A stretch of 64,000 bases of DNA. Origin: Mastigias papua. Lineage: Eukaryota; Cnidaria; Scyphozoa; Rhizostomeae; Mastigiidae. The notes under the pieces are model-generated. The model did not search any database. It was not told where the DNA came from and saw only the letters and a program-made list of their open reading frames with translations. Shown one piece after another: positions 11,556 to 25,029 of the stretch; the stretch's first letter is position 1; each line of letters begins with the position of its first letter. The DNA lies in contig OZ025271.1 of assembly GCA_964019165.1 (NCBI GenBank), positions 2,664,501-2,728,500 on the forward strand, given 5' to 3'. The position numbers and the translations under genes are program-made.

Positions 11556-13498
11556 GTAAGTGGCTTATTTTATTGACACGGTTTTGATGTAGTTTTGCCA
11601 GGATTTTGTTGTGTAGAATGGTCGCTACTTTGCCAGCCAGACGAGATTTAGTGCGATGTTTTGAGGGAGATTCCATACGATTGCCTCGGCTCGGGGGTCA
11701 TATGATCGTGGCAGTTCCTTTCATGTTCGCTTGATTTTCGCCTGTAATGTACCGTGTTGTTACTACAGACGTTTCGGTATAATATTTAGGAGATGCTTAC
11801 TGTATTATTTACTGATATACTAGGACTTTTATCGTGCTGTTTCTACTTTGTATTTCTGCGAGATTTTCACTGACTTATAACTGAATAGTTAGGCCCCTTT
11901 TGTTTTGCGTTTGAGCTGTTGTAGGCGACGTCTGCTTAGCTCTTGCTTTTTAGGATACACTCATTGTAAGCTGGAGCTAAGACACTGTTCAAATTATTCG
12001 TTAGATTATTGGACTGTAATAGATCTCTTTCCCGTTCACTTTTGTTGCAGTATTTTGAGGAAAGTAGTAGTAAGTGTATTCTCTCTAAAACTTCGAGGGG
12101 TTGTTCATATTACTCTCAGTCGCCATAGCTGCCGCGGTACACTTTGTATTCTAAATCACTGGGGTATTTATAGTTAAAAGTGCCAAGCCTTATACGGATA
12201 TTTTATCTACCAATTCGCTGATAATATGGTGTATAGTACCCTGCGTTTTACGGTAGTTGCTTCTTCATGTATTTACACTGATATTGTATTCTAAATTAGC
12301 TTTATATTCAACACACTTAAGTAACTTATTCACGAGGCTTCATTCAGTATAGTACTTTACTAATTGCCTATGTACTACCAGCAGTCCAGCACTCTTTATG
12401 TACAACAGTCTATTATTTGTGTTCACTATATATTTTAGTGTTATGTTGGTTGAATCTGCATGTGGGCACTTTTATGCTAAATGTTCTTTTCCTGGTAAAC
12501 CTGCTCTGTGCCTTGCTGAGATGATTTATTATAGACACCATTAATGATTTCCATAAATCATTCTGCACATGATAAAATTATGTTTGTTGGTCAAGTAGTG
12601 TTGGATATCAAGCATGTGTGTTGTGTAGACTTCATCCCTGGAGCCCCCCCCTTCCAGTCCCAAGCTCACTGAACAGTAGTCTTCATAATCAAATATTATG
12701 AGGGGCTTGCTCTACGAGATTATTATGAATACAAGCTTATGTGACAGTCATACACAGTTTTTGAATTTGAAGTCTTTGTGGAATATTCTAGACCATCTGT
12801 TAGGAATATTCTTCAGCTGTGATGCACTTGAATTAAACAGTATCATTAGGTATTCCCATTTCACAAAACCTACTTGAATCTAAATATTAAAGCAGTTTGT
12901 AAGTGTTTACTTGGTGTGCCCAATTGATGTCCTTAGACCAGAGTTGTAGCTGTATATTACCTGATTGCCTGTCTGTATGATTTTTTCACTAGCCTGTATC
13001 ACTGTCAGATATCAGTTGTTACCACTAGCATTATCACTTTTCATATATCATTCTACATGTGGTGATATGTTGTTAAAGTTGTCTGTTAGTTACAGCTAGC
13101 AACTTATTTCTATTGTATTGAATAGATATATAAAGCCCCCTTCCTATCTACCACAACACTATTGTTTAAATTTTTTTGATGATGCAATCTCTAAAATTTT
13201 ATCACTCATTCCTAAGAGTTAGAACTTTATGTTTTTGACAAGAGTTTAGCATTCACTTACATGATTGTGGCCCATAGTATTGTGACATTTGAGTATGGTG
13301 TAGGATTACACAGGAATAGTATTTTAATTATGAACACTTAGACTATAAAATTCTGAGGTAGTGTTATTGCATAAAGCCTACTTTAATGCCTAGATGGTAT
13401 TAAATGATGCTTAAGACAATACGTTATGCTGTTCCTTTAATAATTTTTTGCAATAATCATTTGTGCTACTTATCTACTTTATTTATATACTGGAGACT

Positions 13499-14104
13499 AG
13501 CGGTTTTTTTTGATAGCCCGCTAGACGCGGGCTCCCCTACCCCAGTTACCCGCTGGCCCTGTCAAACTCAATGTGCAAATTAGCCTTGGAAAGACTAACG
13601 CAGTGCCCCATCCAGGTTGCATGGTCCGCATTGTCGATCAGCATGGATGAAAAAGCTCGCATAGGATCAAGAGAAGATGACGTCATTGGAGCGTGTGACA
13701 TCCGGCCTTTGCAATGGACAAATCGATTAAAATTTGAGAGAAAAAGTTGTGCAAAAATGCTCGGATACCTGCGCTAGGCTATGGGGCTTTAGAAGATGAA
13801 AAAGAATGTCCAAAAGCCCCATAGCCTAGCGCAGGTATCCGAGCATTTTTGCACAACTTTTTCTCTCAAATTTTAATCGATTTGTCCATTGCAAAGGCCG
13901 GATGTCACACGCTCCAATGACGTCATCTTCTCTTGATCCTATGCGAGCTTTTTCATCCATGCTGATCGACAATGCGGACCATGCAACCTGGATGGGGCAC
14001 TGCGTTAGTCTTTCCAAGGCTAAATTGCACATTGAGTTTGACAGGGCCAGCGGGTAACTGGGGTAGGGGAGCCCGCGTCTAGCGGGCTATCAAAAAAAAC
14101 CGCT
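13499..14104. repeat. HP3: giant inverted repeat closing U2
   Basis: Arms are 13499-13790 and 13813-14104 (292 bp each) with a 22-nt loop, beta type. Paired private changes relative to HP2 include GATCAGCATGG (left) against CCATGCTGATC (right). The 3' tip retains CT of CTAG before TCTC. Confidence 0.97.
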
Positions 14105-14203
14105 TCTCTATATACTAAGATCCCTATATGCAAATGAGTCGCCGGCCAATCGGTTGCCTCCATTTTGTACCACGTGACCCGTTTTTTGCCCCTATCTAAA
14201 TGA
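14105..14203 (+). promoter_or_regulatory. 5' terminus of U3
   Basis: ATGCAAAT lies at 14128-14135 and CACGTG at 14171-14176, with CCAAT between them. The spacing is the same as in U2. Confidence 0.45.
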
Positions 14204-14399
14204 CAATTCTCCTCCCAGGCCGGTTGGGGGATCGCCACCAAACTGCTCTTGGGGGTTCTCCTGGGTGTCTACTTACTCACAAAGGAGGGGTTTTTCGATA
14301 TCTCTCTTCGTTCCCGAGATATTCAAAAGTTAAAGGTACGGTCAGTTCTCGCATATACTGAGCGCCATCGACATTGTGTACCTCTGCGCAGGATTCGTT

Positions 14400-15490
14400 C
14401 TTTCACCTTGGCCAGTCGACATGGAGGACGAAGGTGCTGCATTTGCTGTTGCGAGGAGAATTGGTCTCTTTTCTAGCAGGTAGGCCCGTTGTGTTCTTCC
14501 TAGATGGTTGATCTAACAGCATGTGTATTTACTTTGTCAAATTTATCAGTTTTCTGCCTTTATGTGCCGTGTATTTGCCCTGTTTTAGGCCTGAGAGAAG
14601 CAGCTTCCCTCGAGGGCATTCTCGCCATGACAGTTCTTCTCCAGCCGCTCGACTCTGGTTGCCAAATTGCACTCCTTTCACTGATAAGTTGTACTAAGAG
14701 GTTTGACTGATGTTTCATGTTGTATTCCTTGGTAGGTTAAGGTAATGTGTATTTGTTTTTCATCCCTGTTATATAGCATCTAGCGAGAGTGTAACTCTCA
14801 AATCGGGACTGGTTTGAATGGGACTAATGTTGCAGTGAGAAGTGCAAGAACATTTCGTTGGTCTGCTATCAGGTGAGTGGTTTCCTTAGTCTATAAAGTT
14901 TGATTTCACATGGCCTGTCTTTCCTCTGTCCACGCTGTGCATTTTCTACAATCGTGTTGACACTTAATGTCAGTATTGCCAGCGAGATTCTGATAACTTC
15001 CCTCAGTGATTTTCCGCCATGACAGTTCGTCTCCAACGCGTTTTATGTTATTCACTGGTGGTGGGTGAAGTCTAGCGAACTTTAGTACGTCTGCTACGAG
15101 GTGAGTCTTTTATGTCAAATTGCCTGTCTTTCCTCTGACCACTGTGTGCATGTTCTATATTATTTTCGACAGTTAATTTGCGATCTTTGTTACCGAGATT
15201 CCAACACCTTCCCTTGGGGATTTTCCGCCATGACAGTTCCTGTACTACAGGATTGCCGTTCTTCGCTTTTGCCGGGTGAATTCAAGCGACCTTTTCCTCC
15301 ATCTGCTACAAGGTGAGTTGTTTTTCATGCAATAAGTTCTTATTTTAGATTGCCTGTATTTTTCTGTCTACTATACGCTTTTCACATTGCTCAAATTATG
15401 TCAGTATTTTGAGCGAAGAGTTTCCTCGAGCTTCCCTCGGGGTTGTTTCGCCATGACACTTCCTCTCCGATCAGATTGATTTTATTCCCT
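14400..15490 (+). other. Exon-module block of U3
   Basis: Cores lie near 14623, 15015, 15226 and 15449. The first is preceded by CTTCCCTCGAGGGC. Donors AG|GTGAGT follow near 14872, 15100 and 15312. No frame is shared between modules. Confidence 0.5.
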
Positions 15491-15939
15491 AGATTGTTGT
15501 GGCTTGCTTACAGGATTTTGATGAAATACTTATGACATATTTACTATTGTATCCCTCTGGTAGATTTCTATTTATTTCTTGGCTATAATGCTTGCTTAGA
15601 TGGAATAAGAATTCGTTATGCTTGCTGATGACGTTGTGCTACATGGGATGCTGAATATGGGCATTGCTGAGTTCTGTTGGGTTTACTATTTGGCTTACTG
15701 TTAATATTTTAAGTTCTTATTGGCAATGTAATTATTATAAGAGGTTTGTATCCCCCTCAGTTCAGTCAAGGAAGCAACTGCTCTGTGTGTTTCATTCCCA
15801 TTACCAGTAGTCAAAAAACCATCTAAATATATTTGTATAGAGATGTCGAATGTGTTTGTAATTTACATCCTAACTGTTCTTAAAATTATTCCTATGATAG
15901 TTTGGTGTGCTTCACTCTTTATTTTGTTGTACATTGTAG

Positions 15940-16110
15940 ATAGAAATGCGAGGGGATTCCCAACTTGAGATCACGATCGCAGAAACCTCTCATCCTTTGT
16001 TTGTGAACAATAGTATTTACACAAGACCGCAAGTTTGCAGTTGAGGGCGTGTTTGCAAAGTGGATGGATGTCTTGCAATTCTTCGTGGAATTTCGTCCCT
16101 TCTCTCTAAG
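15940..16110 (+). other. Exon-like segment K of U3 with altered acceptor
   Basis: The usual TTGTAG|GTTG is changed to TTGTACATTGTAG, so the first AG is lost and any splice would move to the next AG. The donor AAG|GTAAGTGG is intact and GGGGATTCCC is present. U5 and U10 share this change. Confidence 0.45.
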
Positions 16111-18068
16111 GTAAGTGGCTTATTTCATTGACACGGTTTCATTTTAGGTTTGCCAGAATTTTTTTCTCTAGAATTGTCGCTACTTTCCCAGCTAGAGGAG
16201 ATTTAATGCGATGTTTTGAGGGAGATTCCATACGATTGCCTCCTGGGCCATATGATCATGGCAGTTCCTTTCATTGTCGCTTGATTTTCGCCTGTAAATA
16301 CCCCTTTTGTTACTGCAGGAGTTTCAGTATCATATTTAGGAGTTGTTTACTGTATTATTTACTGATATACTAGGACTTTTAGCGTGCTGTTTGTACTTTT
16401 GTCTTTGCGCGAGATTTTCACTGAAGTAAGACTGAATAGTTAGGCCGCTTTGTTTACGTTTGAGATGTTCTCAGTCATTTCTGCTTAGCTCTTGCTTTTT
16501 AGGATACACTTATTGTATGCTGGAGCTAAGATATTATTCAAATTATTCGTTAGATTAGTGGAGTGTAATAGCCCTCTTTCCCATTCACTTTTCTTGCAAT
16601 ATGTTGAGGAAAGTACTACGTGTATTCTCTCTAAACCTTTCAGAGGCAGTTCGTATTACTCTCAGTCTCCATAGCTCATGACTTGGTTATTCCCAGTAGT
16701 ACACTTTGTATTCTAAATCAATGGGGTATTTATAGTTAAAAGTGCCAACCTTATATGGATATTTTATCTACTAATTCGCTGATAATATGGTGTATAGTAC
16801 CATGCGTTTTACGGTAGTTTCTTCTTGATTTATGTACTGTGATATTGTATTCTGACTTAGCTTTGTATTCAACACACTTAGGTAACTTGTTCACGAGGCT
16901 TTATTCAGCATAGTACTTTACTAATTGCCTATGTACTAACAGCAGTCTAACACCCTTTATTTACAACAGTCTATTATTTGTAGTCACAATATATTTTAGT
17001 GTTTTGGTTGAATCTGCATGTGGGCACTTTTATGCTAAATGTTCTTTCCTGGCAAACCAGCTCTGTACCTTGCTGAGATTATTTGTTATAGATACCATTA
17101 ATGATTTCCATCATCATTCTGCACATGATAAGATTATTTTTGTTGGTCAAGTAGTGTTGGATAACAAGTATGTGTATTGTATAGACTTCATTCCTGGAGG
17201 CCCATTTTCCAGCCCCCACCTGACTTAACAGTATTGTTCATAATCAAGTGTTATGAAGGGCTTACTCTAAGAGATTATTATATATACAAGCTTATGCCAC
17301 CTTCATACACAGTTTTTGAATTTGAAGTCTTTATTGAATATGGTAGAACATCTTTGGGAATATTCTTCAGCTTTGATGCACTTGAATTGTACAGTATCAT
17401 TAGGCATTGCCATGTCAAAATCCTACTTGACTGCCTCAGCCTAGATATGATAGAAGTTTGCCAGTAATTACTAGGTGTGCCTACTTGATGTCCTTAGACC
17501 AGAGTTGTAGCAGTGTATTATTTCATGGCCAGCCTATATGATTTTCCCCCTAGCCTCAATCACTGTCAGATATCAGTAGTTATCGCTAGCACTATCACTT
17601 TCCATATATCACTCTACATGTGGTGATATGTTTTTAAAGTTTTGTATTAGTTACAGCTAGCAAACTTATTTTTATTTTATTAAATAGACATATGAAGCCT
17701 CCCCCCCTATCTAACACATAACTATTCTTTTAAATTTTATTTCATGATGCAATCTCTAAAATTTTATCACTCATTCTTAAGAGTTAGACCTTTGTGTTTT
17801 TGACAAGAGTTTAGCATTCACTTACATGATTTTGGCCCATAGTATTGTTGCCTTTGAGTATGCTGTAGGATTACAAAGGAATGGTATTTTAATTATGAAC
17901 GCTTAGACTATAAACTTCTGAGGTAGTGTTATTGCATAAAGCCTACTTTAGTGCCTAAATGGTACTGAATGATGCTGAAGACTATACATTATGCGTTTCA
18001 TTTAGTAGTTTATTGTAACAACCGTTTGCACTACTTACCTACTATATGTATATACTGGAGACTAGCGG

Positions 18069-18650
18069 TTTTTTTTGATAGCCCGCTAGACGCGGGCTCC
18101 CCTACCCCAGTTCAAAAGTTGCAGATTAGCCTTGGAAAGACTAACGCAGTGCCCCCATGAAAGCTGCATGGTCCGCATTGTCAATGAGCATGGATGAAAA
18201 AGCTCGCATAGGATCATGAGAGGATGACGTCATGGGCCTCTGCATTGGAGCACGTGACATCCGGCTTTGCAATGGAGAAATCAACAAAAATTTGCGAGAC
18301 AAAATTGTGCAAAAATGCTCGGATACCTGCGCTAGGCTATGGGGCTGTTTGATTTTATTCTTCATCTTCTAAAGCCCCATAGCCTAGCGCAGGTATCCGA
18401 GCATTTTTGCACAATTTTGTCTCGCAAATTTTTGTTGATTTCTCCATTGCAAAGCCGGATGTCACGTGCTCCAATGCAGAGGCCCATGACGTCATCCTCT
18501 CATGATCCTATGCGAGCTTTTTCATCCATGCTCATTGACAATGCGGACCATGCAGCTTTCATGGGGGCACTGCGTTAGTCTTTCCAAGGCTAATCTGCAA
18601 CTTTTGAACTGGGGTAGGGGAGCCCGCGTCTAGCGGGCTATCAAAAAAAA
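18069..18650. repeat. HP4: giant inverted repeat closing U3
   Basis: Arms are 18069-18346 and 18373-18650 (278 bp each), with a 26-nt loop reading ATTCTTCATCTTCT, the inverse of the loop in HP2. The tips have eight T or A as in beta hairpins but the inner arms are alpha type. A CRE-like TGACGTCA and GCACGTGACATCCGG occur in each arm. Confidence 0.97.
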
Positions 18651-18750
18651 TCTCTATATACTAAGATCCCTATATGCAAATGAGTCGCCGGCCAATCGGT
18701 TCCCTCCATTTTGTACCACGTGACCCGTTTTTTGCCCCTATCTAAATGAC
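18651..18750 (+). promoter_or_regulatory. 5' terminus of U4
   Basis: ATGCAAAT at 18674-18681, GGCCAATCGG, and CACGTG at 18717-18722 follow the exact TCTC start. Confidence 0.45.
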
Positions 18751-18949
18751 AATTCTCCTGCCAGGCCGGTTGGGGGATCGCCACCAAACTGCTCTTGGGG
18801 GTTCTCCTGGGTGTCTACTTACTCACAATGGAGGGGTTTCTCGATATCTCTCTTCTTTCCCGAGATATTCAAAAGTTAAAGTTACGGTCAGTTCTCTCAT
18901 ATACTGTGCGCCATCGACATTTTGTACCTCTGCGCAGGATTCGTGCTTT

Positions 18950-20025
18950 CATCTTGGCCAGTCGACATGGAGGACGAAGGTGCTGCCTGTTCTGTTGCGA
19001 GGAGAATTGGTCTCTTTTCTAGCAGGTAGGCCCGTTGTGTTCGTCCTAGATGGGTGACTTATCATTGTGTGTATGTACTTTGTTAAATTTATCAGTTGTC
19101 TGCCTTTGTGAGCCCTGTATTTGCCCTGTTTTAGGCCTGAGTGAAAGAGCTTCCCTCGGGGGCATTCTCGCCATGACAGTTCTTCTCCAGCCGCTCGATT
19201 CTGGTTGCCAAATTGCAATCTTTTACTTGTAAGTTGTACTAAGAGGCTTGACTGATCTTTCATGTTGTATTCCTTGGTAGGTTAAGGTAATGTGTATTTG
19301 TTTTTCACCCCTGTTATATAGCATATAGCATGCGTGTAACTCTCAAATCGGAAATGGTTTGAATGGGACTAATGTTGCAGTGAGAAGTGAAAGAACATGT
19401 CGTCGGTCTCCTACCAGGTGAGTGGTTTCCTTATTCTATAAAAATTGATTTCAAATCGCCTGTCTTTCCTCTGTCCATGCGGTGCATTTTCTACAATCGT
19501 TTCGACACTTAATTTCAGTACTGCTAGCGAGATTCAGACACTTCCCTCAGTGATTGTCCGCCATGACAGTTCTTCTCCAACACGTTTGATGTTATTCGCT
19601 GTTGGTTGGTGAAGCCGAGCACACTTTAGTCCGTCTGCTACGAGGTGAGTCTCTTTATTTCAAATTGCCTATCCTTCCTCTGAACACTGTATGCATTTTC
19701 TATGTTATTTTCGACAATTAATTTGCGATCTTTGTTAGCGAGATTCCAACACCTTCCCTCGGGGATTTCTGCCATGACAGTTCCTCTACTACAGGATTGA
19801 TGGTCTTCACTGTTGCTGGTGAATTCAAGCGAACTTTCGTCCATCTGCTGCAAGGTGAGTGGATTTTTATGCAATAAGGTTTTATTGTAGATTGCCTGTA
19901 TTTTTCTGTCTACTATACCCGTTTGACATTGGTCAAGTTATGTCAGTATTTTGAGCGAAGAGATTCCTCGAGCTTCCCTCGGGGGTATTTCGCCATGACA
20001 CTTCCTCTCCGATCAGATTGATTTT
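18950..20025 (+). other. Exon-module block of U4
   Basis: Cores lie near 19169, 19559, 19769 (as TGCCATGACAG) and 19991. Exon-like ends carry CAG|GTGAGT, GAG|GTGAGT and AAG|GTGAGT. Confidence 0.5.
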
Positions 20026-20470
20026 ATTCTCTAGATTGTTGTGATTTTTTAACAGGAGTTTGATGACATACTTATGACATATTTACTATTGTATTCCTCG
20101 GTAGATTTCTATTTATTTCTTGGCAATAATGCTTAAATGGAATAAGAAGTCGTTATGCTTGCTGATGAATTTGTTCTACATGAGATGCTAAATCTGGCCA
20201 TTGCAGAGTTCTGTTGGGTTTAATATTTGGCGTACTGTTAATATTTTAAGTTCTTATGAGCAATGTAATTATTACAGGGGGTTTGCGTTTCCCCTCAGTT
20301 CAGTCAAGGAAGCAACTGCTCTGTGTGTTTCATTCCCATTGCCAGTAGTCAAAAAACATCTAAATATATTTGTATAGAGATGTCCAACGTGTTTGTAATT
20401 TATTTGCTAACTGTTCTTAATATTATTCCTATGATATTTTGGTGTGCTTACACTCTGTATTTTGTTGTAG

Positions 20471-20648
20471 GTTGCAGATAGTAATGCGAGGGGATTCCCA
20501 ACTTGAAATCATGATCGCAGACACCTCTCATCCTTTGTTTGCGAACAATAGTATTTACACAAGGCCGCAAACTTGCAGTTGAGGGCGTGTTTGCGAAGTG
20601 GAAGGATGTCTTGCAATTCTTCGTGGAATTTCGTCCTTTCTCTCTAAG
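20471..20648 (+). other. Exon-like segment K of U4
   Basis: Acceptor TTGTTGTAG and donor AAG|GTAAGTGG are both intact; it holds GGGGATTCCC. Confidence 0.5.
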
Positions 20649-22594
20649 GTAAGTGGCTTATTTCATTGACACGGTTTTGATGTAGTTTTGCCAGGATTTT
20701 GTTGTGTAGAATGGTCGCTACTTTACCAGCCAGACGAGATTTAGTGCGATGTTTTGAGGGAGATTCCATACGATTGCCTCGGCTCGGGGGTCATATGATC
20801 GTGGCAGTTCCTTTCATGTTCGCTTGATTTTCACCTGTAATTTACCGGTTTGTTACTACAGAAATTTCGGTATAATATTTAGGAGATGCTTACTGTATTA
20901 TTTACTGATATACTAGGACTTTTATCGTGCTGTTTCTACTTTGTATTTCCGCGAGATTTTCACTGACTTATAACTGAATAGTTAGGCCGCTTTTGTTTTG
21001 CGTTTGAGCTGTTGTAGGCGATGTCTGCTTAGCTCTTGCTTTTTAGGATACACTCATTGTAAGCTGGAGCTAAGACACTGTTCAAATTATTCGTTAGGTT
21101 ATTGGACTGTAATAGCTCTCTTTCCCGTTCACTTTTGTTGCAGTATTTTGAGGAAAGTAGTAGTAAGTGTATTCTCTCTAAAACTTCGAGGGGTTGTTCA
21201 TATTACTCTCAGTCGCCATAGCTGCCACGGTACACTTTGTATTCTAAATCACTGGGGTATTTATAGTTAAAAGTGCCAAGCCTTATACGGATATTTTATC
21301 TACCAATTCGCTGATAATATGGTGTATAGTACCGTGCGTTTTACGGTAGTTGCTCCTTCATGTATTTACACTGATATTGTATTCTAAATTAGCTTTATAT
21401 TCAACACACTTAAGTAACTTATTCACGAGGCTTCATTCAGTATAGTACTTTACTAATTGCCTATGTACTACCAGCAGTCTACCACTCTTTATTTACAACA
21501 GTCTATTATTTGTGTTCACTATATATTTTAGTGTTATGTTGGTTGAATCTGCATGTGGGCACTTTTATGCTAAATGTTCTTTTCCTGGTAAACCTGCTCT
21601 GTGCCTTGCTGAGATGATTTATTATAGACACCATTAATGATTTCCATAAATCATTCTGCACATGATAACATTATTTTTGTTTGTCAAGTAGTGTTGGATA
21701 ACAAGCATGTGTATTGTGTAGACTTCATCCCTGGAGCCCCACCTTCCAGTCCCAAGATCACTGAACAGTAGTCTTCATAATCAAATATTATGATGGGCTT
21801 GCTCTAAGAGATTATTATGAATACAAGCTTATGTGACAGTCATACACAGTGTGTGAATTTGAAGTCTTTGTTGAATATTCTAGACCATCTGTTAGGAATA
21901 TTCTTCAGCTGTGATGCACTTGAATTAAACAGTATCATTAGGTATTCCCATTTCACAAAACCTACTTGAATCTAAGTATTAAAGCAGTTTGTATGTGTTT
22001 ACTTGGTGTGCCCAATTGATGTCCTTAGACCAGAGTTGTAGCTGTATATTACCTGATTGCCTGTCTGTATGATTTTTTCACTAGCCTGTATCACTGTCAG
22101 ATATCAGTTGTTACCACTAGCATTATCACTTTTCATATATCATTCTACATGTGGTGATATGTTGTTAAAGTTGTCTGTTAGTTACAGCTAGCAACTTATT
22201 TCTATTGTATTGAATAGATATATAAAGCCCCCCTCCTATCTAACACAAAACTATTGTTTAAATGTTTTTTGATGATGCAATCTCTAACATTTTATCACTC
22301 ATTCTTAAGAGTTAGAACTTTATGTGTTTGACAAGAGTTTAGCATTCACTTACATGATTGTGGCCCATAGTATTGTGACCTTTGAGTATGGTGTAGGATT
22401 ACACAGGAATAGTATTTTACTTATGAACGCTTAGACTATAAAATTCTGAGGTAGTGTTATTGCATAAAGCCTACTTTAATGCCTAGATGGTACTGAATGA
22501 TGCTGAAGACTATACAGTATGCGTTCCATTTAGTAGTTTATTGTAACAACCATTTGCGCTACTTAACTGCTATATTTATATACTGGAGACTAGC

Positions 22595-23194
22595 GGTTTT
22601 TTTTGATAGCCCGCTAGACGCGGGCTCCCCTACCCCAGTTACCCGCTGGCCCTGTCAAAATCACTTTGCAAAGTAGCCTTGGAAAGACTAACGCAGTGCC
22701 CCATCCAGGTTGCATGGTCCGCATTGTCGATGAGCATGGATGAAACAGCTCGCATAGGATCAAGAGAAGATGACGTCATTGGAGCGTGTGACATCCGGCC
22801 TTTGCAATGGACAAATCGATTAAAATTTGAGAGAAAAAGTTGTGCAAAAATGCTCGGATACCTGCGCTAGGCTATGGGGCTTTAGAAGATGAAGAAGAAT
22901 GTCCAAAAGCCCCATAGCCTAGCGCAGGTATCCGAGCATTTTTGCACAACTTTTTCTCTCAAATTTTAATCGATTTGTCCATTGCAAAGGCCGGATGTCA
23001 CACGCTCCAATGACGTCATCTTCTCTTGATCCTATGCGAGCTGTTTCATCCATGCTCATCGACAATGCGGACCATGCAACCTGGATGGGGCACTGCGTTA
23101 GTCTTTCCAAGGCTACTTTGCAAAGTGATTTTGACAGGGCCAGCGGGTAACTGGGGTAGGGGAGCCCGCGTCTAGCGGGCTATCAAAAAAAACC
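22595..23194. repeat. HP5: giant inverted repeat closing U4
   Basis: Arms are 22595-22883 and 22906-23194 (289 bp each), 22-nt loop, beta type. The 3' tip stops at AACC before the TCTC of U5, so GCTAG is missing. Confidence 0.97.
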
Positions 23195-23293
23195 TCTCTA
23201 TATACTAAGATCCCTATATGCAAATGAGTCGCCGGCCAATCGGTTGCCTCCATTTTGTACCACGTGACCCGTTTTTTGCCCCTATCTAAATGA
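23195..23293 (+). promoter_or_regulatory. 5' terminus of U5
   Basis: TCTCTATATAC, ATGCAAAT, CCAAT and CACGTG appear in the same order and spacing as U2-U4. Confidence 0.45.
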
Positions 23294-23489
23294 CAATTCT
23301 CCTCCCAGGCCGGTTGGGGGATCGCCACCAAACTGCTCTTGGGGGTTCTCCTGGGTGTCTACTTACTCACAAAGGAGGGGTTTTTCGATATCTCTCTTCG
23401 TTCCCGAGATATTCAAAAGTTAAAGTTACGGTCAGTTCTCGCATATACTGAGCGCCATCGACATTGTGTACCTCTGCGCAGGATTCGTG

Positions 23490-24580
23490 CTTTCACCTTG
23501 GCCAGTCGACATGGAGGACGAAGGTGCTGCATTTGCTGTTGCGAGGAGAATTGGTCTCTTTTCTAGCAGGTAGGCCCGTTGTGTTCTTCCTAGATGGTTG
23601 ATCTAACAGCATGTGTATTTACTTTGTCAAATTTATCAGTTTTCTGCCTTTATGTGCCGTGTATTTGCCCTGTTTTAGGCCTGAGAGAAGCAGCTTCCCT
23701 CGAGGGCATTCTCGCCATGACAGTTCTTCTCCAGCCGCTCGACTCTGGTTGCCAAATTGCACTCCTTTCACTGGTAAGTTGTACTAAGAGGTTTGACTGA
23801 TGTTTCATGTTGTATTCCTTGGTAGGTTAAGGTAATGTGTATTTGTTTTTCATCCCTGTTATATAGCATCTAGCGAGAGTGTAACTCTCAAATCGGGACT
23901 GGTTTGAATGGGACTAATGTTGCAGTGAGAAGTGCAAGAACATTTCGTTGGTCTGCTATCAGGTGAGTGGTTTCCTTAGTCTATAAAGTTTGATTTCACA
24001 TGGCCTGTCTTTCCTCTGTCCACGCTGTGCATTTTCTACAATCGTGTTGACACTTAATGTCAGTATTGCCAGCGAGATTCTGATAACTTCCCTCAGTGAT
24101 TTTCCGCCATGACAGTTCGTCTCCAACGCGTTTTATGTTATTCACTGGTGGTGGGTGAAGTCTAGCGAACTTTAGTACGTCTGCTACGAGGTGAGTCTTT
24201 TATGTCAAATTGCCTGTCTTTCCTCTGACCACTGTGTGCATGTTCTATATTATTTTCGACAGTTAATTTGCGATCTTTGTTACCGAGATTCCAACACCTT
24301 CCCTTGGGGATTTTCCGCCATGACAGTTCCTGTACTACAGGATTGCCGTTCTTCGCTTTTGCCGGGTGAATTCAAGCGACCTTTTCCTCCATCTGCTACA
24401 AGGTGAGTTGTTTTTCATGCAATAAGTTCTTATTTTAGATTGCCTGTATTTTTCTGTCTACTATACGCGTTTCACATTGCTCAAATTATGTCAGTATTTT
24501 GAGCGAAGAGTTTCCTCGAGCTTCCCTCGGGGTTGTTTCGCCATGACACTTCCTCTCCGATCAGATTGATTTTACTCCCT
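23490..24580 (+). other. Exon-module block of U5
   Basis: Cores lie near 23713, 24105, 24316 and 24539, each 9,090 bp beyond its U3 partner. Confidence 0.5.
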
Positions 24581-25029
24581 AGATTGTTGTGGCTTGCTTA
24601 CAGGATTTTGATGAAATACTTATGACATATTTACTATTGTATCCCTCTGGTAGATTTCTATTTATTTCTTGGCTATAATGCTTGCTTAGATGGAATAAGA
24701 ATTCGTTATGCTTGCTGATGACGTTGTGCTACATGGGATGCTGAATATGGGCATTGCTGAGTTCTGTTGGGTTTACTATGTGGCTTACTGTTAATATTTT
24801 AAGTTCTTATGGGCAATGTAATTATTATAAGAGGTTTGTATCCCCCTCAGTTTAGTCAAGGAAGCAACTGCTCTGTGTATTTCATTCCCATTACCAGTAG
24901 TCAAAAAACCATCTAAATATATTTGTATAGAGATGTCGAATGTGTTTGTAATTTACTTCCTAACTGTTCTTAATATTATTCCTATGATAGTCTGGTGTGC
25001 TTCACTCTTTATTTTGTTGTACATTGTAG

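Larger units (their letters stand above)
9567..14104 (+). mobile_element. Unit U2: uninterrupted Helitron-like tandem unit
   Basis: At 4,538 bp without later insertions, this is a good reference copy. It starts TCTCTATATACTAAGATCCC and ends at the HP3 tip. It is close to U1 in sequence. The tract 11560-13498 is AT-rich, with no recognisable gene. No transposition protein is encoded. Confidence 0.75.
14105..18650 (+). mobile_element. Unit U3: Helitron-like tandem unit, near twin of U5
   Basis: The 4,546-bp unit matches U5 almost base for base at an offset of 9,090. It carries the GAGCGCCATCGACATTGTG variant in its first exon-like region. The tract 16115-18068 is AT-rich without a recognisable gene. 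It ends in an alpha-type hairpin although its body belongs to the U1-U5 subfamily. Confidence 0.72.
18651..23194 (+). mobile_element. Unit U4: Helitron-like tandem unit, near twin of U8
   Basis: The 4,544-bp unit aligns to U8 at a constant offset of 18,853 over its whole length, hairpin included. The tract 20650-22594 is AT-rich with no recognisable gene. Confidence 0.74.

Noticed and set aside
18746..19057. 103-codon open frame after the 5' end of U4, also in U8 and shorter in other units.
   Set aside because: Length and frame differ among units with indels and stops, and it resembles no known protein. I treat it as incidental, though a short leader ORF cannot be fully excluded.
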